In this document: positions 1-7,814 of the stretch, piece after piece
Position numbering within the stretch: position 1 is the first letter of the stretch
How the letters are laid out: each line of letters opens with the position of its first letter
Source: Leisingera sp. ANG-Vp
GTDB taxonomy: Bacteria > Pseudomonadota > Alphaproteobacteria > Rhodobacterales > Rhodobacteraceae
DNA: 64,000 nt
Direction of reading: 5' to 3'
Assembly: GCF_000813725.1 (NCBI RefSeq)
Contig: NZ_JWLD01000027.1
Location: 62,001-126,000 of the forward strand
Position numbers and translations under genes: made by a program
Notes under the pieces: generated by a model
The model's database searches: none
Seen by the model: only the letters and a program-made list of their open reading frames with translations
What the model was told of the DNA's origin: nothing

Positions 1-232
1 CGACCTCGGCGCCATCTTTCAGCACATCCATGACCTCTCGCGGTGAAACAGCCAAAGTCTGAGAAAAGACACCATCTATTATCAACATCCTACGAGCACC
101 ATTTGCGCGCGCGCGATAAAGGTCCCCCCGCGCGATCGGCGGCAAAAAGTCAGCCTTTGGCAAGTATTTTTGCAGGTCAGAAATCTTGGCTGTCGGTCCA
201 ACGAATACGACGTCCGAGGTATGCGTGGTCAT
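1..232 (-). CDS. TfuA-like protein, N-terminal part (cut by window edge)
   Basis: This is the first 77 codons of a protein that continues beyond base 1. The translation begins MTTHTSDVVFVGPTAK and goes on with a LPP..RGDLYRA stretch, then LIIDGVF and AVSPREVMD. This is the order of conserved blocks I recognise in the TfuA family. TfuA proteins pair with YcaO enzymes; they are known from trifolitoxin clusters, and from thioamide formation on methyl-coenzyme M reductase and on some peptides, where TfuA is thought to help deliver sulfide. The ATG overlaps the stop of the upstream YcaO gene in an ATGA (229-232), so the two are almost certainly translationally coupled. The family call is from memory of motifs; the missing C-terminal half could not be checked. 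Confidence 0.82.
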   Translation of the reverse strand, partial: MTTHTSDVVFVGPTAKISDLQKYLPKADFLPPIARGDLYRARANGARRMLIIDGVFSQTLAVSPREVMDVLKDGAEV

Positions 233-1503
233 ATCAAGCTCCTCAGCAACCGATCACCTGGGAGACGAGTAGTGAAGCTATAGGGGCATTCCAACCCCGG
301 TACCACAACGCGAACCACTGGCACGCCTAACTCAGCGCGCGTCATGTTTACCACAATGCACCGGTCCAGACCAACCGTGCGCATCGCCTTCAAAGCCCGG
401 TTTGTGTTGCGCGCAATGTCCTCGTCACCGTCGCTAACAAAATCAAACGTGGCCAATGCGTCCGGGTTCAAGACACGGATACGTCGCAACAAGCGGCTTG
501 CCCGATCTGGTCGCGGCCTCATACCTTCAATTGCGTCGCGTGCGCCTAGGAGGGTTACGGAATGCGCCTGCACAGCTTCTGTCACAGCGCGCAGCGCGGC
601 GCGCCCTGCATCGTAGTCACAGCCGTGGCCAACAAAAACAGTGTCTCGATTCATATTCCCCGGAAAACGACGCGTGAGTACATGGGCGGCGATCACCGGG
701 ACGCCTAAGTCCGAGGTCTGATCCTGAAACGTGACCACGCAGTTTTCGCTCCGCAATCGTGCGACCCAGTCCGCAACGGTTGGTGGCAGAGTGTGTGTGC
801 TAAGCATGCGAGGCTGAAATCGCGGCCCGTCGGCGGCCTCGCCGTGCTCCTCAATGAACCGGTCTATCGAGGCCGCGTCTCTTTCAATCACCTCATAGAT
901 GGCGTGCAGGGTCGCTTCAGCAATACTGTTCCCGGACGCTAGGCCGTTTGTCTCTACCCCTTGAAAAACACCGTCTTGAGGTGGCGTGATCACAGCATCA
1001 GAGGGCAACCAAATCTCAGTCTTCTGCTGTACATCATACCCTTTGGTCCAGTGGATGGATGTTTTATTCGTCAACCTTCCTTGCGCGGGTGCGTTCAGAT
1101 CCCCAGGCGTCACGATTGGCAAATCCTGACGCTCTAGCAGGCAGGAAAGACTGCATCGAACCTGCCGATCGCTCGGCAAGCTCTCTCCGCAGACCCTTTC
1201 TATTGCTTCCATGATTGCGCTTGCTTTGGCAGCCTCCGGTGTCTCGCCCTTGCCGGAATGCACAGTGATATCTGCCGCCAGCGGTGTAACGGCGCCCCAA
1301 ACAGGCAATCCAAGACTGTCAATCGTGCTAAGGTCATAGACCCGTGTGACCGGCACCTTGGGAAGGATCGGGGCAACCGTAGCAAGAGTGTCTGAGATGA
1401 GTCTAACATGCCCTGATGCTGTCACGATGGGCTGCGGGTCAAAATCCGAAGCGCACAAACCACTTTGAACGCTGACAAAATCTGACGTCGTACTCAAGCT
1501 CAT
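229..1503 (-). CDS. YcaO-domain cyclodehydratase / thioamide-forming enzyme
   Basis: About 424 aa from the ATG at 1503. An upstream in-frame ATG at 1605 would overlap the preceding TPR gene by 74 bases, so I prefer 1503. YcaO ATP-binding blocks are visible: a SGKGET loop with a following EAIER helix (residues about 83-103), ETNGLASGN (about 184-192) and EVIERDA (about 204-210). The C-terminus lacks the PxPxP tail of azoline-forming YcaOs and ends in LRSLI. YcaO enzymes use ATP to activate a backbone amide, giving azolines, amidines or, with TfuA and a sulfide donor, thioamides. The adjacent TfuA gene favours sulfur insertion, but azoline formation on the Ser/Thr/Cys of the nearby 64-aa peptide is equally open. 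Confidence 0.9.
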   Translation of the reverse strand: MSLSTTSDFVSVQSGLCASDFDPQPIVTASGHVRLISDTLATVAPILPKVPVTRVYDLSTIDSLGLPVWGAVTPLAADITVHSGKGETPEAAKASAIMEAIERVCGESLPSDRQVRCSLSCLLERQDLPIVTPGDLNAPAQGRLTNKTSIHWTKGYDVQQKTEIWLPSDAVITPPQDGVFQGVETNGLASGNSIAEATLHAIYEVIERDAASIDRFIEEHGEAADGPRFQPRMLSTHTLPPTVADWVARLRSENCVVTFQDQTSDLGVPVIAAHVLTRRFPGNMNRDTVFVGHGCDYDAGRAALRAVTEAVQAHSVTLLGARDAIEGMRPRPDRASRLLRRIRVLNPDALATFDFVSDGDEDIARNTNRALKAMRTVGLDRCIVVNMTRAELGVPVVRVVVPGLECPYSFTTRLPGDRLLRSLI

Positions 1504-1531
1504 CTTCCCGTACAAAAATTGACAAAGCGAC

Positions 1532-2836
1532 CTAGGACCCGGTCTCTCTGGGGATGTGTTGGTGTGCCCACTGACGTTTGAAGACACCGCGTTGCTTGAT
1601 TGCATCGAGCGTATTCAAGTGTTCTGTTGCCCATGAGCAGATGGTCTGTTGCCCCAATTGTTTGGAGACCTCGACCAAGGCTTCAGCCGCGGAAATAGCT
1701 TGTGGGTCCAGCGAAAGCGCAGCAAGATACGCATCGCCCGCCTGGTGCAGATCATCCAGCGCTTCCAAACATTGCCCGATCATGAACCACGCAATCTCGC
1801 GCCCCGGAGGTGCCAGCTCCGCTGCGTGCCGATAGGCTTTCAATGCTTGCTCGAATTCGTCGCGCTCAATGTGAACCTCGCCCAGCTGAAGCCAAACACG
1901 AGAGTCATTGGGGGAAATCCGGGTCAAGCGCTGAATCCGTGACAAAGCAAGCTCGGTATCTCCGTTCCAAAGTGCTTCCTTGGTTCGACTCTCAATAACA
2001 GGAAACAGCACTTCATCGGCTGCAATCCGCAAAACTTCGGTGGAGCGGTCCAGTTCATTCGCCAACGCTTCCGCACGTTCCATTTCGGCGACCATGCTGG
2101 CACTGTCCTGTCGCATTTGCGGTAAAAAACCCCCAACCCGATGATAGCGACTGTTGACAAACGTCAGAGTGAATGGGTCTAACGCGTCCATTGCTTCATC
2201 AATGATCGTACGGTGCCGCTCTTGCCAGGCCGAGGCCGTCTCGTGGTCGCCAGCGTGTTTCACCGACTGCACAACAACCTGATACGTCGCATCAATCCGG
2301 TCAATTCCGTCGGCGCCGCGTTCTGAAATAGCTTTGAACTCGTCAATAGAGTACGGCACCGCCGGGTCGTCGACATGCATTCTGTAACGTGAATAGCAGT
2401 GCAGGAACGCGGCCGACGTCTCCAGCGGTGTCATCGGTTCCGACAACTGGTAGGCGCCATCAAAAAGCCGTGCGGTCACGGGCTGGAAACACATCTTTGA
2501 CAGAACCCAACCTACACGGATTTTTTGGATCTCGGTCAGATCAGCGAAGTTATCCAGATAGGTCGCTAGCTGTTTGACTTGATCACTCTGTGAGACATCA
2601 AGCGACTGTATTGGATCTACAATATCAAACTCGAAAAACCCCGTGTCGCGCACGAGACTCTCGCGAAAGGATGGATTGAAACTCGCTTGAATATGCGGAT
2701 AGACGCGACCCTCGACCAACGCGCGAAAGCAAAAATCTATTCCATGCACATGAAAAGGCGCGTCAGTCTCTGGGGCAGACAAGTTAAAGTAGGTCTGAAA
2801 AAGGTGCGCGCGAAAACTAGAAGACAAAAGTCTCAT
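1532..2836 (-). CDS. TPR-repeat protein of the RiPP-like cluster
   Basis: 434 aa from the ATG at 2836; a TTG start at 2875 would add 13 residues, and neither has a strong ribosome binding site. The N-terminal 230 residues match nothing I recognise. The C-terminal third contains tandem tetratricopeptide-like helices, for example RVWLQLGEVHIERDEFEQAL followed by AWFMIGQCLEALDDLHQAG and an AYLAALSLDPQ repeat. There is no signal peptide or membrane segment, so it is probably a cytoplasmic scaffold. It lies 28 bases upstream of the YcaO gene in the same direction, which suggests a role in presenting the peptide or assembling the modifying enzymes. Function is inference from context only. Confidence 0.75.
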   Translation of the reverse strand: MRLLSSSFRAHLFQTYFNLSAPETDAPFHVHGIDFCFRALVEGRVYPHIQASFNPSFRESLVRDTGFFEFDIVDPIQSLDVSQSDQVKQLATYLDNFADLTEIQKIRVGWVLSKMCFQPVTARLFDGAYQLSEPMTPLETSAAFLHCYSRYRMHVDDPAVPYSIDEFKAISERGADGIDRIDATYQVVVQSVKHAGDHETASAWQERHRTIIDEAMDALDPFTLTFVNSRYHRVGGFLPQMRQDSASMVAEMERAEALANELDRSTEVLRIAADEVLFPVIESRTKEALWNGDTELALSRIQRLTRISPNDSRVWLQLGEVHIERDEFEQALKAYRHAAELAPPGREIAWFMIGQCLEALDDLHQAGDAYLAALSLDPQAISAAEALVEVSKQLGQQTICSWATEHLNTLDAIKQRGVFKRQWAHQHIPRETGS

Positions 2837-2905
2837 GAGGTACGTTTTTTTCAGTGTATTGCGGCCGATTAGCAAGCCACGCTAACCGGCCAGCCAATGG
2901 AAGGC

Positions 2906-2974
2906 TCAGAACTGAACGCTAAGCGGCGACTTCGAGTCCAGAGTTTCAAATTTCTTGATCTTCTTCTTTTTCAT
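2906..2974 (-). CDS. 22-aa basic peptide ORF, candidate second RiPP substrate
   Basis: A 22-codon ORF whose product begins MKKKKIKKFETLD and ends SPLSVQF. It has a good ribosome binding site (AAAGGAA, about 7 bases before the ATG). It sits between the 64-aa peptide gene and the TPR gene, in the same direction and with short gaps. Six of the first eight residues are lysine, followed by a Ser-rich C-terminus with three Ser and one Thr but no Cys. It could be a second precursor, a short accessory peptide or a translational leader for the TPR gene. It matches no precursor family I know. Statistical gene finders would miss it because of its size, and coding status rests only on the ribosome binding site and position. 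Confidence 0.5.
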   Translation of the reverse strand: MKKKKIKKFETLDSKSPLSVQF

Positions 2975-3011
2975 GACAGATTCCTTTCGTAAAAAAATGA
3001 TATGGTGCCGC

Positions 3012-3206
3012 TTACCAGCAAAGCACCGCAACGGTGGCTCGAACTAAAGACGGAGACATACGATCCCGTGCTTCTTTGTCCAAATCAACCAAGGTAAGGC
3101 CGGTCAAGCCGTCCAGTCCGCTTGCAGCTTCCAGCTGTTTGCGCTGCTCTGCTGAGAAGTCGATGGTTGCAATTGTTTTTGGTGCGCCAAGTTCAGTCTT
3201 GGACAT
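3012..3206 (-). CDS. Putative RiPP precursor peptide ending Cys-Trp (64 aa)
   Basis: The start is fixed by a GGGAGG ribosome binding site 8 bases before the ATG at 3206; an in-frame ATG ten codons upstream has no such site. The 64-aa product has an acidic/amphipathic N-terminal two-thirds (MSKTELGAPK, then helix-like EQRKQLEAAS and LTLVDLDKEARDR). The C-terminus is Ser/Thr/Val-rich: SPSLVRATVAVLCW. The only Cys is residue 63 and the only Trp is residue 64; the only other aromatic is Phe17. It is the first gene of the TPR-YcaO-TfuA unit. That architecture, leader plus small polar/hydrophobic core, is what a RiPP precursor looks like. The leader/core boundary is unknown, and I recognise no named precursor family. 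Confidence 0.7.
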   Translation of the reverse strand: MSKTELGAPKTIATIDFSAEQRKQLEAASGLDGLTGLTLVDLDKEARDRMSPSLVRATVAVLCW

Positions 3207-3375
3207 ATTGGGATCCTCCCGATCTAATATCCACACCTAACCCTTGCACAGAATCGCGGATTCTCGAAGGAATTTTTGCATGCATAGATTGCAATGAAGT
3301 AGCTGTTATGGCCTTTTGAGTCGCAGAAACCCTTTGATCAACTAAACAAACTTGCTTGATAGTGTTGAGAAGCCT
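3207..3375. promoter_or_regulatory. Divergent promoter region of the RiPP-like cluster with two palindromes
   Basis: This 169-base region separates the leftward peptide operon from the rightward protease-like/halogenase pair and must carry both promoters. It holds a perfect 6-bp inverted repeat, AGAATC-GCG-GATTCT (3250-3264). A 5-bp inverted repeat with a 9-base spacer, TTGCA-N9-TGCAA, lies at 3276-3294. Both look like operator sites for dimeric regulators. No regulator gene lies in the part of the cluster seen here. No clear sigma-70 boxes could be assigned. Confidence 0.5.
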
Positions 3376-5463
3376 ATGCCTGAATTTGTTCTCACAAGTA
3401 GCGAAACGGACATGCGTGCGGTTCTCGAAAGTCCTGAGACTAAAGGTTTTCCTGTCCCCTCAAACTGCGCGTCACAATTCAGAAAGCTGTTCCGAAATGG
3501 GAGCAAAATTTCGGAGCCACGGCGAGGCCCAAGGGTATCTCAGGGTTGCCTCGCTGTTCCTGACAACCATGACGAGGCACTCTTGGCCAAGCGATACGCG
3601 GCGCTAAAAGGATACGAAACGGTCCCGTTTTCACAGCTTGCAAACAGCGAAGGGGACGTAACAGTTGTGTTGCCGATAGGGATGGACCCACAGGACGTTT
3701 TGACAAGATTGTGGCCCTTACATGGGTTGGGGACCAAAGCGTGGCCAATATGCAGCTTTCTAGTTGGTGAAAGCTTGGCAAGCCTTGCGCTTTTGATGGC
3801 AAAGCACTTGGTTCCGGACGCCATGAACGCACAGGCTGAAACCCACGTGTTCTCAAATGAGAGAATGGGTGGCGGCGCGACCTATCCTGACGCGGTCGAC
3901 ATGGAAGGACTCAGCGGGGACCAGATCGCCTCGCAAATGACATCCGCTAACGGGACGCTTCTCATTGGAGGACATAGCAGACCGCATTGCGGATTATTCC
4001 CAACGCAAGACGGGCTGATTGGGCTATGCGCAATGCCCGACGGCGGCGCGTCCGGCCGATGCCTTCAGGGCACCGCATGTTTTTTTAAGGGCAGGCCGAT
4101 TGTGCCCCTACAATCGCTTAAGGCGGAACGTGTTTTTTACAACGGCTGCACAACGGCTGGCACTTCGACACGGCGCCCGGATTTGCTAGACGCGTCCGAA
4201 ATGATTGCGCACGCGGTATTGCGTGGTCCAGCGCGCGAATATGTCGGGAACCTGCGCGCCGGTCGCTACTCGGACCAAGAACTATCTTGGTTTGCAGCAC
4301 TTAGCGCGCATGGACTGCGCCCCGCCGAATGCGTGCGCTTGATCGAGGCTCGACGCGGCGATGTCGGGACCGAAAAACTCCCTTCGCTGGTTCATTTTGG
4401 CGACGTCCAAGCTCCGCCCTGGCCTGTCTCGAATGTCGAAATAGCGCAGCCGACATACCGCGAGAACACCATGACATTGGCCTGGACTGGCGCAAGGTCC
4501 ATCAAGACGGCGCTGATCACCGATCCCGCTTGGCTGCTAGCGATGGGCGCAGGGAAGTTCACAATACAGACCCAAAACGCCGAACCAGCGCAAATAGCCG
4601 TCCTCGAGAGCCCGTTCGACAGCGCTTTGTATGTGCTGCTGGACTGCGGCAGCAGCGAACCAGCCCGGCTCAAACTCACCCGGCAGGACACATCGGCAGC
4701 CCCGGACTTCGAAGCCGCGGCGGGCGCGTGTCTGTCAGAAAGCTATGCGAGATTAGCCGAATTGGCGCGATATCCAGCCTTTCGCGATGCTCTTGGTCTG
4801 AATTTGAACGATCTCGAAAACCTGATGCTAACCGAGCAGTGGGAACTGAAAAGCAGCACAGGGGTTCCGCCGCAGAGCACCACAAACACCTCCCCAGGAA
4901 TTCAAGAGGCTCTGCGCCACACTAATGCCTGTATCTTGACCGTTGCTTTGGCAAAATGCTCTGGCAAATGGAGCTGGCAAGACGAATACCTGGACCGCAC
5001 CCTTGCCACACCCGAAAGCACCCCTGGAACCTGCCCAACCTGCGGCGGAGCAACGGTTGCATATCAAAACGCCAGTCTGCTCAACCCCGCTCTGCGGAGA
5101 AGGTCGGTGGCTTGCGGCATCTGCGGTATCGTGCAGGATCAGCCCGACTATGGTCTCTCCTTCACTTTGCAACGTGAAGGTCTGATCACGCACGGATCTG
5201 AGTTTTCCGGCACCGTGCGAGTTGCGAACACCACTAATCGGTCCCGAGATTGCATCTTGGCCGCAACGGTCCGCGGTGCTCAAACACCTCACGCTAACAA
5301 TGCCATCACAGCGTTTTCGATTGCTGCCCAATCCGCGACCTCCGTTCCTTTCCATTTTTCTACGCAAGCTCTGATCAACGAAGTGGTCCAATGCTGGGTA
5401 ATGATCGTCTGCGATGGGGATATCGGTTTTGCGGGGCGCATTTCCGCCATGAGATCAATATAG
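3376..5463 (+). CDS. Caspase/CHAT-like fold protein with zinc ribbon, cluster-associated
   Basis: 695 aa from the ATG at 3376; a TTG at 3352 would add eight residues, and the numbers below count from that TTG. A block LLIGGHSRPHCG (His208, His212) is followed about 55 residues later by VFYNGCTTAGT (Cys266). A long helix-rich segment then leads to VHFGD. This order, His-Gly loop then Cys after a hydrophobic strand, is that of clan CD cysteine peptidases (CHAT, caspase, gingipain type). Near 561-591 there is CPTCGG...CGIC, a four-Cys zinc ribbon, followed by a beta-rich tail. A peptidase that removes the leader is the natural guess. It is 13 bases upstream of the halogenase gene, so probably co-transcribed. 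The peptidase call is from motif order only. Confidence 0.6.
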   Translation: MPEFVLTSSETDMRAVLESPETKGFPVPSNCASQFRKLFRNGSKISEPRRGPRVSQGCLAVPDNHDEALLAKRYAALKGYETVPFSQLANSEGDVTVVLPIGMDPQDVLTRLWPLHGLGTKAWPICSFLVGESLASLALLMAKHLVPDAMNAQAETHVFSNERMGGGATYPDAVDMEGLSGDQIASQMTSANGTLLIGGHSRPHCGLFPTQDGLIGLCAMPDGGASGRCLQGTACFFKGRPIVPLQSLKAERVFYNGCTTAGTSTRRPDLLDASEMIAHAVLRGPAREYVGNLRAGRYSDQELSWFAALSAHGLRPAECVRLIEARRGDVGTEKLPSLVHFGDVQAPPWPVSNVEIAQPTYRENTMTLAWTGARSIKTALITDPAWLLAMGAGKFTIQTQNAEPAQIAVLESPFDSALYVLLDCGSSEPARLKLTRQDTSAAPDFEAAAGACLSESYARLAELARYPAFRDALGLNLNDLENLMLTEQWELKSSTGVPPQSTTNTSPGIQEALRHTNACILTVALAKCSGKWSWQDEYLDRTLATPESTPGTCPTCGGATVAYQNASLLNPALRRRSVACGICGIVQDQPDYGLSFTLQREGLITHGSEFSGTVRVANTTNRSRDCILAATVRGAQTPHANNAITAFSIAAQSATSVPFHFSTQALINEVVQCWVMIVCDGDIGFAGRISAMRSI

Positions 5464-5476
5464 AGGGGTACAAAGC

Positions 5477-6967
5477 ATGCAGTTTGACGTGGCCGTTATC
5501 GGTGGCGGACCCTCGGGGTCGGTCACCGCTAGCTTGCTTGCTATGGGTGGCGCTTCGGTTGTCCTATTTGAGGCAACGTCCTTCCCCCGATACCAGATTG
5601 GCGAGTCGCTGATGGTCTCGACGGTTCAAGGACTGTGCAAATATATCGGTGCCTTGGAGGAGGTCCTCAAGGCGGGGTTCATTCGAAAACCCGGCGGTGT
5701 ATTCAAATGGGGCGCCTCGTCAGAACTTTGGACATTGGCGTTCACCCAAGCCAACGAACTGCTCGAAGACGACGCGAATTTCGCCTTGCATGTAGATCGG
5801 TCGCGTTTCGACTCTATTCTGCTGGAGACGGCCAAACGCCACGGGGTGGAGGTAAGGCAGCCCAATCGCGTTCGCGAGATTGCTCCCAAAACCCCACATG
5901 CAAAAACCATTACCTTTGACACGCCAAGATCCGGCCGTGAACAAGTAACCTGCCGCTTCGTCATTGATGCCAGCGGGTCTTCCTCGCCATTTGCGAAGCA
6001 AGTTGGTACGCGGGTTCACTCGAAATTCTTCAACAACATGGCGTTCTACGGGTATTTTGAAGGGGCCAGTAGACTGCCCTCACCATTGCAAGGAGGGGGG
6101 ATCACCGAAGCCTTCTCGGAAGGCTGGGCTTGGTTTCTCCCCATTCAGGACAACTTGACTAGTGTCGGCGTCGTGTTGGGGGCAGAAAGCAAACCCAATG
6201 ACGGGCCCGAATTCTTGATGAATACCTATTTGCCAGAGTGCCGGCACATCAGTGGGCTTTTGAAAGATGCGCGGTATGCAACAACGAAGCCGTTTGACGT
6301 TTTCCGTATGCGCAGCGACTTTTCCTACACCACGGACCGGTTGGTGCGCGACGGTGTGTTTCTGGTTGGAGATTCCGCCGCCTTTTTAGACCCTTTATTC
6401 ACAACCGGAGTCCATCTTGGTACCTATTCCGGCCTGCTGGCGGCCCGAACGATCTTATCCATCATGGACGACACGCTACCAGACACGGACCTATATCAGG
6501 AGTTTGAAACGCGCTACCGTTACGAATACGAACTTTTTTACCACTACGTTGTGGCCTATTATGACGCAAACGTTGCACCCAACAGCAACTTTTGGTCAAC
6601 GCGTAAGGTCGCCAACACCACGGAGCAGGAAAACTCTTTCTATATCGATCTAATAACGCAAGGTCGTGATACCGCTTTGGACTATTTCGCGTCCAAAATT
6701 GGCTTGGGTGATTTTGTGCAGGAATGGATCGAAAAACTCAGCTATGTTACCACGCCCGAAGAAAAGGCGCTCGCCTGCCGACGCATGGCTGAAGAGATCC
6801 ATTTCCACTTCCCGCCTCCCTCAGGCCCGCGTCCTTTCCACCTTGGGTTTCAGGATGTGCGCAACATGGCCAACGGCCTCGTGCATGACGAGCCGAAGGC
6901 TGAGGACCTGTTGTTCCAACCGTCTCAAGATGGGCTCAGATGGCAGCTACGTGCCACGACGAGTTGA
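5477..6967 (+). CDS. FAD-dependent halogenase
   Basis: 496 aa. The N-terminus carries the FAD Rossmann motif GGGPSG (residues 9-14). YQIGESLM follows at 39-46, then GFIRKPGGVFKWG at 67-79, with Lys71 in the place of the lysine that forms the haloamine or guides HOCl. The halogenase signature WxWxIP appears as WAWFLP (217-222). FLVGDSAAFLDPLF is the second FAD contact. The IGES and GFxxKxG pattern is nearer to the phenol/pyrrole type (PltA, PrnC) than to free-tryptophan halogenases such as PrnA or RebH. It needs reduced FAD from a separate flavin reductase. The candidate substrate is the lone C-terminal Trp of the 64-aa peptide, but this is inference. Confidence 0.85.
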   Translation: MQFDVAVIGGGPSGSVTASLLAMGGASVVLFEATSFPRYQIGESLMVSTVQGLCKYIGALEEVLKAGFIRKPGGVFKWGASSELWTLAFTQANELLEDDANFALHVDRSRFDSILLETAKRHGVEVRQPNRVREIAPKTPHAKTITFDTPRSGREQVTCRFVIDASGSSSPFAKQVGTRVHSKFFNNMAFYGYFEGASRLPSPLQGGGITEAFSEGWAWFLPIQDNLTSVGVVLGAESKPNDGPEFLMNTYLPECRHISGLLKDARYATTKPFDVFRMRSDFSYTTDRLVRDGVFLVGDSAAFLDPLFTTGVHLGTYSGLLAARTILSIMDDTLPDTDLYQEFETRYRYEYELFYHYVVAYYDANVAPNSNFWSTRKVANTTEQENSFYIDLITQGRDTALDYFASKIGLGDFVQEWIEKLSYVTTPEEKALACRRMAEEIHFHFPPPSGPRPFHLGFQDVRNMANGLVHDEPKAEDLLFQPSQDGLRWQLRATTS

Positions 6968-7762
6968 CCACCGTTGCTGCAAAGACATGGTGCTCAGCAA
7001 GAAGATATCTGCCGCTGAATAACGGCGTTGTGAAACATTAACTTCGGGAGCGCCAGCTCAGGATAGAGGACGTTTAAGGTGCTGTGCAGCAACAGGCTGT
7101 TTGGGCTCGAAGCCCGATTTCGCCGCGCGCGGCACGAATGTCTGCTTCCGCCGAAGGAAAACTTATGAGTCGCAAAAGGTAACTTTGCTGCCTCGGCTGT
7201 AAATATTTCGCTTTAAAATCAATCAACCAAGTTCCCCAAAAAGGAAAAACTATGTGTCGCCCGACAAAATTGTCGAATGCCAAGCAAAACTGACCTTCTT
7301 GTCAGATTGCTGACCCAATTCCCGTTTTCTGCTAGCGGGGTTTGTTAGGTTTGATCTGACTTCCTTCAGGAAAACCAGGGCTGATTTGCAGGTTCAATCG
7401 GGGAAGCCGTTTGTACCTGCTGAGCCGTCATCAGCTATGAGCACCAGGCCGGATTGCTGCAGGCGCAGTTGGTCAACTAGCGGCCCTAAGCGAACTTCCG
7501 GTCTGCCTCGCAGCCGGGATCGGGACTCATGCAAGTCGGGCGGAATCCGGTCATTCGCTGAAAGCTCGGGCCGGACATGGCGAAACGTTGGAAGCCGACC
7601 TTCAGGTAACGTCTCATGAGATTTCTGTTCTGCAGTGCCGCAAGTCTGCTGCGAGCCCAGTTCAGGAATTGCTGCGACTCGACGGAACGTCTCTCTTTAC
7701 AGATTTTCGCAGTCTCCGGATCGTGTGGCCGGGCCGCCTTCGGTGGGAAAAATCAGATAAAT
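6968..7762. other. Intergenic region at island edge, no gene recognised
   Basis: 795 bases between the halogenase gene and the nucleoside importer operon. Short ORFs on both strands have no recognisable product, no convincing ribosome binding site and no similarity to known families. A 6-bp inverted repeat, CGACAA-AA-TTGTCG, lies at 7262-7275. The 14-base motif CCGGTCATTCGCTG at 7547-7560 recurs on the other strand at 13762-13775. The composition changes here from the lower-GC island to the GC-rich flank. Confidence 0.6.
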
Positions 7763-7778
7763 TTGATTATTTGGTCAA
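7763..7778. promoter_or_regulatory. RutR-like operator
   Basis: TTGATTATTTGGTCAA, 16 bases, lies 36 bases before the ATG of the nucleoside-binding protein gene. The Escherichia coli RutR consensus, as I recall it, is TTGACCA-NN-TGGTCAA. The right half here is exact and the left half differs at two positions. RutR is a uracil/thymine-sensing TetR-family regulator of pyrimidine use, and the operon downstream ends in cytosine deaminase, which makes the match functionally sensible. No rutR gene is in the window. Confidence 0.55.
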
Positions 7779-7814
7779 AAAATGTTTCACTGCCGAAAAA
7801 ACTGGGAGGGAACT

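Noticed and set aside
3034-3240. 68-codon frame on + opposite the 64-aa peptide gene
   Set aside because: No ribosome binding site or recognisable features. The minus-strand ORF has a strong site and fits the operon.
7386-7619. 77-codon ORF in the gap upstream of the nucleoside operon
   Set aside because: Low-complexity Ser/Arg/Gly product, no ribosome binding site, no family.
7100-7814. Purine or other riboswitch upstream of the nucleoside operon
   Set aside because: I could not find conserved aptamer core sequences; only the RutR-like palindrome stands out.
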